NCBI GenBank assembly: GCA_013042695.1
Contig: JABDPQ010000438.1
Location: forward strand, 1-20,263
DNA: 20,263 bases
DNA from: Desulfobacterales bacterium
Lineage (GTDB): Bacteria; Desulfobacterota; Desulfobulbia; Desulfobulbales; Desulfocapsaceae
Direction: 5' to 3'
Made by a program: the position numbers and the translations under genes. The notes beneath the pieces are model-generated. The model had not been told where the DNA came from, ran no database searches, and was given only the letters and a program-made list of their open reading frames with translations. This document shows, in pieces, positions 15,112-20,263 of the stretch. Each line of letters opens with the position of its first letter. Position 1 is the first letter of the stretch.

Positions 15112-16389
15112 ATGCGTATATCCAGCCGTAATTTTCAGGAGTCTGTGAGCATCTGGCCAGGTTATGTTGATGTATTGTCGGCTCTGATCATGATCGTCAT
15201 TTTTGTCCTGCTCATCTTTACGCTGTCGCAATTTATTCTGAGCAATATTTTGACCGACCAGAGCAGCGAGTTACAGGACTTGTATTCCCAGATTGCTGAA
15301 ATTACCGAACTGCTGGGTTTGGAGGAGGAGAAAAATGAGGAAATGACCACTCAGATTGCCGCCCTCTCGACCGAGATAGATATTCTGTCCAGCGAGAAAA
15401 CAAAACTGGAGAGCGATGTTGACTATCTGAACGAGAAGCGGGTCGAAGACTTTCAGGAGATTGAGTTTCAACTTAAGACGATCGCCAGCCTGCAGCAGGA
15501 TATCAATGCATTGCGAGATCTGCGCCAGCGTCTCGAAAATGAGATAAGCACGGTTGCCAATAGTCTCCAGCGGGAGCAAAAGCTAACTGCTTACCTGCGG
15601 GACCGTAGCAAAGTACTAGAAGCCCGACTCACTAGTGAGCAGGAAAGAACTGTACTGGCTCAAAAGACGATAGAACAGCGGGACATTAGAATCGAGGCTT
15701 TATCGGCCTTGATAGGCGAACAGCAGCAGGCTCTGGATAGTGAAAAAAGGTTAACGGCTGATGCCCGGGCTGAAGTTGCACTGCTCACTCAGAAAATCTC
15801 TCAGTTGCAAGCGCAGCTCGGTGAAATCGCTGAGGCCCTTCGTCTCTCAGAGATCGATCGCCAGCAGCAGAAAGAGGAAATCAGCGATCTCGGCAGACGC
15901 CTGAACATAGAATTAGCCCGTCGGGTTAACGACCTGGAACGGTATCGTTCAGAATTCTTCGGTCAGCTGCGCGAGATTCTCGGCAATAATCCGTTTATCC
16001 AGATCGAAGGAGATCGTTTTCTGCTTCAGGCCGAGCTGCTCTTCCCTTCGGGCAGTGCCGACCTTTCGGATAATGGGAAACTTGAACTAGACGGACTAGC
16101 CGATGTCCTTAACGAGATTATCCCTGCAATTCCTGATGGTTTGCAGTGGATTCTCCGGGTTGACGGTCATACCGACAAGGTCCCGATCAACTCGGCGAGT
16201 TATCCCTCCAACTGGGAACTGTCCACTGCGCGAGCCGTGTCTGTGGTACGTTACCTGGCAAGTCGCGGAATTCCTGAAGCTCGCATGGCTGCAGCAGGGT
16301 TCAGCAAGTTTCATCCCATCGATACGGCCGAGAGCAATGAAGCTTACCGCAAAAACCGGCGTATTGAGATTAAATTGACTGCGAGATGA
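15112..16389 (+). CDS. MotB/OmpA-like protein with long periplasmic coiled coil
   Basis: A 425-residue protein with AGGAG overlapping the upstream stop. The single span (about residues 18-42) begins WPGYVDVLSALIMIVIF, with the Asp that carries protons in MotB. Residues about 50-280 form a long coiled coil rich in Glu/Gln/Leu heptads (ITELLGLEEEKNEEMTTQIA and onward). The C-terminus is an OmpA/MotB peptidoglycan-binding domain: FPSGSADLSDNGKLELDGLA, then RVDGHTDKVPINSASYPSNW, ELSTARAVSVVRYL, and AYRKNRRIEIKL. Flagellar MotB has only a short linker, so this protein could reach across a wide periplasm. Pair with the 14225 gene: a stator-like ion-driven complex. Confidence 0.88.
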   Translation: MRISSRNFQESVSIWPGYVDVLSALIMIVIFVLLIFTLSQFILSNILTDQSSELQDLYSQIAEITELLGLEEEKNEEMTTQIAALSTEIDILSSEKTKLESDVDYLNEKRVEDFQEIEFQLKTIASLQQDINALRDLRQRLENEISTVANSLQREQKLTAYLRDRSKVLEARLTSEQERTVLAQKTIEQRDIRIEALSALIGEQQQALDSEKRLTADARAEVALLTQKISQLQAQLGEIAEALRLSEIDRQQQKEEISDLGRRLNIELARRVNDLERYRSEFFGQLREILGNNPFIQIEGDRFLLQAELLFPSGSADLSDNGKLELDGLADVLNEIIPAIPDGLQWILRVDGHTDKVPINSASYPSNWELSTARAVSVVRYLASRGIPEARMAAAGFSKFHPIDTAESNEAYRKNRRIEIKLTAR

Positions 16390-16444
16390 GTATAGACTGC
16401 TACATATTGATTATGGGGCTTAGGAAGCAAAACAGACACCCCAT

Positions 16445-16810
16445 TTATAAGATCTGAAGTAGTTTTCTCCTTGGTGGGTAAAGGTGGGTAAAGGTGGGTA
16501 AAAATGGCGGACATATTTTTATCGGAGCATCGTCTGGCAGACGTGAAGGCGTAGCAGATTTGAGCTGATTATATGGGGTATGTGGTCGCTCGGGCCCTCC
16601 TTCGCTGGCTAAATGCGATCTTGAGGCAATGTCTGGCGCCAGAAAGCCGAAACTTCTCCCAAATGGACGTGCGGTAAGGGTATGATCATCTGAATCCACA
16701 TCCATAGCCTCTGATTGGTTATGATCCATTGAAGTATGGTTATTCGGGGACTCATGCTCCTCGTGTTCCGACTCATCGGGTGGTTGATGAACGGCGAGTG
16801 GCTGAGCCAT
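16445..16810 (-). other. His/Asp-rich open frame downstream of the copA remnant
   Basis: A 121-codon frame begins MAQPLAVHQPPDESEHEEHE and goes on with SMDHNQSEAMDVDSDDH, TLTARPFGRSFGFLAPD. The His/Met/Asp-rich part and the 'DDHTLTA...G...LAP' pattern recall the middle of CopA multicopper oxidases (DDRAYTxFA...G...LAP). It may therefore be another scrambled piece of the broken copA next to it. The last 60 codons are Pro/Arg-rich with no recognisable pattern. I do not think it is a working gene. Confidence 0.35.
16473..16502. repeat. Three tandem copies of GGTGGGTAAA
   Basis: The 10-mer GGTGGGTAAA is repeated three times without gaps (16473-16482, 16483-16492, 16493-16502). It lies in the converging region between the MotB-like gene and the copA remnant. 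It may have arisen by slippage and could mark an old insertion edge. Confidence 0.85.
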
Positions 16811-17313
16811 TAATGACTCGCACTCTCACTTTTTCACCAGGTTTTGCTTCAAGCCTGGTTTCAGGTAAACCGTTTGAGAGAAAGAAATATTAGGCGATAT
16901 CGGCAATATCCATGGGCGGCATGCGTTGCAGCTCTCCTTTGAAATAATCGCCCAGATGCCCTGCGACAGACGCTCCGAGTATTGATTGGGAGGAGCCTTT
17001 CTCGAACGCGTACCAGTGGTTGCCCCGCTTCAAGGTCCTCATCACCTCGCCAGGCGATTCCGTGGTCCAGTCGGACAGCAGAAAGACATAATCACGTGCG
17101 GTGCTGTGCTGCTGGTCAGGAATAACTATTGAACCATACAGTCCATGCTGTTCCTGGAGCCCGGAGTGCGAGTGATACCAGTAGGTTCCCGTCTATACCC
17201 ACTTCCTCTTGTGAGATGACAATGTTGTACTCGCGGATTGCAGCGGAAGTGGAGGAGAGAGAGAAAAACAACATTCCCAGGGCAACAACCAAGGTACAAC
17301 AATGTTTCATCAT
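16801..17313 (-). pseudogene. copA: Broken CopA-type multicopper oxidase (deletion, frameshift, nonsense codon)
   Basis: The remnant starts with a signal peptide (MMKHCCTLVVALGMLFFSLS) and the CopA-like entry IREYNIVISQEEVGIDG. Near 17190 the frame changes and the text jumps to TGTYWYHSHSGLQEQHGLYG, SIVIPDQ, then RDYVFLLSDWTTESPGEVMR, then LQRMPPMDIADIA. This skips the roughly 60-70 residues holding the first copper motif (HWHG), although the type-3 WYHSH is kept. A TAA (16890-16892) then interrupts the same frame, which continues YFFLSNGLPETRLEAKPGEK, VRVRVINGSA, again CopA-like. The C-terminal half with the last two copper motifs is missing. It lies directly downstream of an intact multicopper oxidase on the same strand. 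Confidence 0.8.
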
Positions 17314-17376
17314 GTTCGCTAAGCAGAAGGAGGTTTCAAGGAAGTAATCTATTGCAGGCTGTGTTGAGGAGAAATT

Positions 17377-18705
17377 TTATAATTCTTCAACCCCAATTGA
17401 TGTCATCATTCCTGCCTCCGCATGTTCCAGTATATGGCAATGGGCTACCCAGATACCTTTGTGCATGGGGACAAGACCTATGACGACAATTTCTCGCGGT
17501 CCAACAAGAACGGTATCTCTGGTAAAAGGTTCAACCGCAGGCTTACCGTTGCGCTCCAGTACCCTGAAAAAGACACCATGGATGTGCATGGGGTGCAACC
17601 GTGCACTGCTGTTCTGAAAGACAATCTTTTGAGGTCTACCAAGCTCGAAGTCAACATTATCCGCATCCGGCCAGAATTGCTGATTCATCCCCCAGCCAAT
17701 ACCCAGCTCTCCTCCTCGAAAGGCATTGAGATCCCAGGTCTTGCTGACTGTTGAATCGTCAAACATCTCAGCAGGGATAAAGTCGCCTGCTGTCTTGACA
17801 GTAAATTCCGGCGTTTTGAGAGCTGGACCTTCGGCTACCGTAAGCGAGGCCAGTTGATAGCTGTTACGAGGGAACCCATCGACCAAAGCGAATGTCTTAC
17901 CTGCGCTGTTCGGAGGTATGGTTATGTCTAAGTCTATCCTGTTTCCAGGCGATAAATAAAACTGCTCTAACGGGAATATATTGGTAACTGGACGGCCATC
18001 CACGGCAATGACATCGGCCTGAAGCCCCTGAAGCAGGGGAAGAAAAATTCGAGCGTTCGCCCCATTGATAATTCTTACTCGTATCCGCTCTCCCGGTCTG
18101 ACTGATAAGTCGGGTTTGACTTTGCCATTAACCGTGGGGACATTTCCCCAGCGTCCGTCATGCATGAGATCATGGGGGGTATTGAAGTGTGGATATATTG
18201 TACCGTCCTTCTGCAAACGCCAATCGTCCAGAAACAAAATCAGCTCGCTGGACCAAGGCTGCTGTTCTTTCTCGTCAACGATCAGCACACCTTTAAGGCC
18301 CCGCTCCAGTTGTTCGCTGTTATTAAAATGCGGGTGGTACCAGAAAGTTCCCACCTCGGATAACTCAAGCTCATAGGTGAAGCTGTCGCCTGGCTTTATG
18401 GGGTCCTGGGTCACTCCGGGAACACCGTCCATGGCGTTGTCTATTCTTAAGCCGTGCCAGTGAATCGTCGTCGGCTCATCCAGGTTATTTGTGAAATTTA
18501 CTGAAAGCTTCGAGCCCTGCTTTGCTCTAATAAGAGGACCGGGAATCTGCTTATTGTAGTGCCACACAGGAGTTTCGGTTTCAAAGAACGGAAATTTAAA
18601 GCTCCCTTTCGCTGCTTCCAATTCGATCACTTCTGAAGCATGTGAGCTCCAATTGATCGCCAGTAGACACGCAGTTAAGGATATGAGTAATTTTATGTGT
18701 TTCAT
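17377..18705 (-). CDS. Periplasmic multicopper oxidase
   Basis: A 442-residue protein with a signal peptide (about 1-23, ending SSHASE). All four copper-binding motifs are intact: IHWHG (residues 82-85), FWYHPHF (122-126), HPMHIHG (371-377) and HCHILEHAEAGMM (422-434). The last has the type-1 copper Met. This gives the standard three-domain laccase-like fold and oxidation of a substrate with reduction of O2 to water. The lack of a Met-rich region makes it closer to the small SufI/CueO-like oxidases than to CopA. The substrate (Cu(I), phenols or another metal) cannot be read. The TlpA-like gene lies 51 bases upstream on the same strand, and the two may be co-transcribed. Confidence 0.92.
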   Translation of the reverse strand: MKHIKLLISLTACLLAINWSSHASEVIELEAAKGSFKFPFFETETPVWHYNKQIPGPLIRAKQGSKLSVNFTNNLDEPTTIHWHGLRIDNAMDGVPGVTQDPIKPGDSFTYELELSEVGTFWYHPHFNNSEQLERGLKGVLIVDEKEQQPWSSELILFLDDWRLQKDGTIYPHFNTPHDLMHDGRWGNVPTVNGKVKPDLSVRPGERIRVRIINGANARIFLPLLQGLQADVIAVDGRPVTNIFPLEQFYLSPGNRIDLDITIPPNSAGKTFALVDGFPRNSYQLASLTVAEGPALKTPEFTVKTAGDFIPAEMFDDSTVSKTWDLNAFRGGELGIGWGMNQQFWPDADNVDFELGRPQKIVFQNSSARLHPMHIHGVFFRVLERNGKPAVEPFTRDTVLVGPREIVVIGLVPMHKGIWVAHCHILEHAEAGMMTSIGVEEL

Positions 18706-18756
18706 CGGTAGTTGTGGGGTTGGTCAGCAGTATGGGCAATTTGCTTATTTGTTGAA

Positions 18757-19308
18757 TCAAAGGAGCCCTTTGATTTTTGACCTTATGTGAGATGATTTCC
18801 AATCCACTTCGCCGACAAGTTTCTCAACAATAATACCCTGCTTGTCGATGATAAATGATAGGGGTATTCCAACTACCCGATACTTCTTGGCTGTTTCACC
18901 GTCAGTATCAAGCAGCACCCTGTTTGAGTGTCCTTTTCGCTGGATAAATGATGCGACGGTATCGCGGTCTTGTTTCATATTAATCAGAAGAATTTTAAAG
19001 TCTTTGTTATCGTATTTCTTTTTCAATTTATCCAGGGAAGACAACTCCTTCCCGCAGGTCGGTCACCAGGTTGTCCAGAAGAGCAAAATCGTGACTGAAC
19101 CCTGATAATCTGAAATGCTCACCCGGTTATTATCGAGATCAGAAAGAGTGAAATCGGGCGCGTTCTGACGGTCTGTCTGAATGCTTACATAGGAGGCGTT
19201 ACTCAGGGATGGCAAGAATAGAATACCAAACAACAGAATTACGAGTATTACGCTGTTATGTTGAGGGATATTAAACTTCTGTTTGATTTTCTCCTCTACA
19301 TAATTCAT
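18757..19308 (-). CDS. TlpA-like thioredoxin-fold protein with in-frame UGA at the first active-site cysteine (candidate selenoprotein)
   Basis: Reading through one TGA gives a complete 183-residue redoxin. An N-terminal anchor (residues 19-35) is followed by APDFTLSDLDNNRVSISDYQ, then VTILLFWTTW-U-PTC (U82, C85), GKELSSLDKLKKKYDNKDFK, ILLINMKQDR, the cis-Pro strand VVGIPLSFIIDKQGIIVEKL and a C-terminal helix. The TGA (19065-19063) replaces exactly the first Cys of WCxxC, and the frame is open and family-like on both sides. A hairpin lies 9 bases downstream. I chose ATG 19308; ATGs at 19344 and 19395 are also open, and none has a clear ribosome binding site. Selenocysteine insertion is my preferred reading; a nonsense mutation is the alternative. 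It probably reduces or oxidises periplasmic thiols, heme-ligand or copper-site cysteines. Confidence 0.7.
19035..19065 (-). promoter_or_regulatory. Candidate bacterial SECIS element (UGA plus hairpin)
   Basis: On the mRNA, UGA (19065-19063) is followed by 9 nt, then a perfect 6-bp stem GGGAAG (19053-19048) and CUUCCC (19040-19035) with the 7-nt loop GAGUUGU. A G-U pair may shorten the loop to AGUUG. Two further C-G pairs below (19058-19057 with 19033-19032) could extend the stem past a small internal loop. A G among the first two loop bases and the loop distance of about 15-16 nt agree with what I recall of bacterial SECIS models. Confidence 0.6.
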
Positions 19309-19448
19309 GCAATTAACATTGATTAAACTGTTTAGATCATTCATAGATGGAGTATAAGCACGAGCAGGAGAATCACCACAGGGTGGTAATGTCATACCGG
19401 GTCTATTATAATTCGGTACTCAATTCAAAATTGTTAAAGGAGTGATGT

Positions 19449-19853
19449 ATGCGACTGGCAAAAATCTGGTTCAAAGGTTCGCCTGTAGTGTTTTTCATAC
19501 TTGTTTTTGGGGGTGCGGTGGGAAGTATGGCCCATGAGTGGATGGCGCCAGCTGATGAGGGAAAAAGACCTAATCCAGTTGCGTCTGACATGAAATCAAT
19601 CGAGCGCGGCAAGATCATTTACCTCGAAAATTGTGCTGCCTGCCATGGTGAAAGAATCGAGGGAATGAAAGCTGATGAAACAGGGCTTCAAATGGATTCA
19701 CCAAATCTGAAGAAACGGTTTCTCACGCACACTGATGGAGACTTCTTCTGGAAAATCCAAAACGGCAGAGGAGATATGCCGTCCTTCAAAGAGGATTTGA
19801 CCGAAGAACAAACCTGGGATGTCATCAATTACATTAGATGCGAATCTGAATGA
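19449..19853 (+). CDS. Monoheme class I c-type cytochrome
   Basis: A 134-residue protein with GGAG upstream of ATG 19449 and a signal peptide or anchor (residues 11-28, VVFFILVFGGAVGSMA). The mature N-terminus, HEWMAPADEGKRPNPV, is short. Heme attaches at CAACH (C62, C65, H66), and the likely sixth ligand is Met110 in RGDMPSF. The C-terminal helix (TEEQTWDVINYIRCE) is typical of class I cytochromes. It is probably a periplasmic electron carrier. It is divergent from the TlpA-like gene. A decayed copy lies at 12916-13192. Confidence 0.92.
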   Translation: MRLAKIWFKGSPVVFFILVFGGAVGSMAHEWMAPADEGKRPNPVASDMKSIERGKIIYLENCAACHGERIEGMKADETGLQMDSPNLKKRFLTHTDGDFFWKIQNGRGDMPSFKEDLTEEQTWDVINYIRCESE

Positions 19854-19896
19854 CACCCTCAACTCAGTCTTCAAAAACTAAATGCACTTCTGGTTA

Positions 19897-20028
19897 TCAA
19901 GTGAGAAGCAATTCTCGCATCCGTTGATAATCGTCTTCGCTGATTTCTCCTTTTGCAAATCGGTTTTTAAGGATCTCCAAAGAGTCGTATTTGTCCACCT
20001 CAGCATTTGATTTTGGCAGGAATGACAT
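19897..20028 (-). CDS. Small SHOCT-domain protein
   Basis: A 43-residue protein too short for a standard gene call. Its C-terminal half is a SHOCT motif: LEILKNRFAKGEISEDDYQR, MRELLLT ('Lk.rfakGeIs.eey...k..L'). This helical module is usually found at the C-terminus of other proteins and mediates oligomerisation. Its start at 20028 has only a weak ribosome binding site. It is convergent with the cytochrome gene and 48 bases downstream of the MOSC gene on the same strand. Confidence 0.65.
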   Translation of the reverse strand: MSFLPKSNAEVDKYDSLEILKNRFAKGEISEDDYQRMRELLLT

Positions 20029-20076
20029 AATCAGTTTCTCTAATGATCACCGATAGTCAATTTTTTTGAAACTCAC

Positions 20077-20263
20077 TTATATGTTATCAGTTTCTGGATT
20101 GGCAACAATGAATTGACGCAGCATTTTTTGCTGTTGAATTATTTCGCTCACGATCTCATCTCCCGGGAAGATCTCCCCACCTGCAATGACTTTCGCAAAG
20201 ACCCCTTCTCTAGGCATGATGCAATCACCGGTCGCTCTTTTTATTGCACAACCATTGTTGTGG
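20077..20263 (-). CDS. MOSC-domain protein, C-terminal part
   Basis: The visible 61 residues run off the window edge. They read CAIKRATGDCIMPREGVFAK, VIAGGEIFPGDEI, matching the end of MOSC domains (DCIMPREGVFArVi.GG.i.pGDei), followed by a helix with QQKMLRQFIVA. MOSC proteins are sulfur-carrier or molybdenum-cofactor-related enzymes. The conserved catalytic Cys, if present, would be in the unseen N-terminal part. The 5' end is outside the window. Confidence 0.8.
   Translation of the reverse strand, partial: HNNGCAIKRATGDCIMPREGVFAKVIAGGEIFPGDEIVSEIIQQQKMLRQFIVANPETDNI

Noticed and set aside
14225..16389. Zorya anti-phage system
   Set aside because: The ZorA/ZorB-like pair is present in form, but no zorC, zorD or zorE-like gene follows, and the long coiled coil is on the MotB-like protein rather than on the MotA-like one.
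16413..16444. ATGGGG/CCCCAT hairpin after the MotB-like gene as a terminator
   Set aside because: Only 6 bp with a 20-base loop and no T-run; too weak to call.
16890..16892. In-frame stop in the copA remnant as recoding
   Set aside because: It is TAA, which is not a selenocysteine codon, and the gene has other lesions.

Overview
The window looks like accessory chromosomal DNA of a free-living Gram-negative bacterium, most likely a gammaproteobacterium. The signs are signal peptides, periplasmic c-type cytochrome, YceI, LysR and MarR regulators, a PilZ protein, a MotA/MotB-like pair and a CopA-type multicopper oxidase remnant. Intergenic spaces are long and AT-rich, and at least four genes are decayed or truncated. 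This points to a region shaped by rearrangement. No tRNA, rRNA, CRISPR array or complete insertion sequence was seen.

Layout. Positions 1-960 hold gene debris: a frameshifted metallopeptidase-like gene, a small membrane-anchored gene, and a truncated MBL-fold (ComEC-like) fragment fused head-on to the end of that gene. Positions 1.2-3.1 kb hold small secreted or membrane proteins, including one of the Rap1a/Tai type. Positions 3.1-6.5 kb, all on the minus strand, hold a DUF3616 beta-propeller, a PilZ protein, a possible degenerate nuclease-fold protein and an unrecognised protein. Positions 6.7-10.7 kb (minus) hold a YeiH/UPF0324 'putative sulfate exporter' with an unusual periplasmic insert, two small membrane proteins downstream, and a LysR regulator. 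Positions 10.9-12.9 kb (plus) hold YceI, then a transporter-MarR operon. This is followed by a heme-less pseudogene copy of the cytochrome found at 19.4 kb. Positions 13.2-13.8 kb hold an HhH/HTH DNA-binding protein with nested palindromes upstream. Positions 14.2-16.4 kb hold a MotA-like/MotB-like pair with a very long coiled coil. Positions 16.4-19.9 kb hold a broken copA, an intact multicopper oxidase, a TlpA-like redoxin and a cytochrome c. The window ends with a SHOCT protein and a partial MOSC protein.

The most notable observation is the TlpA-like redoxin. Its active-site motif reads W-TGA-P-T-C, so an in-frame UGA stands exactly where the first cysteine of WCxxC should be. The frame stays open on both sides, and a perfect 6-bp hairpin starts 9 nt after the UGA. 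This is the layout of a bacterial selenocysteine site (UGA plus SECIS). The gene sits between a multicopper oxidase and a divergent cytochrome c, so a periplasmic redox or copper role is plausible. A simple nonsense mutation remains the alternative.
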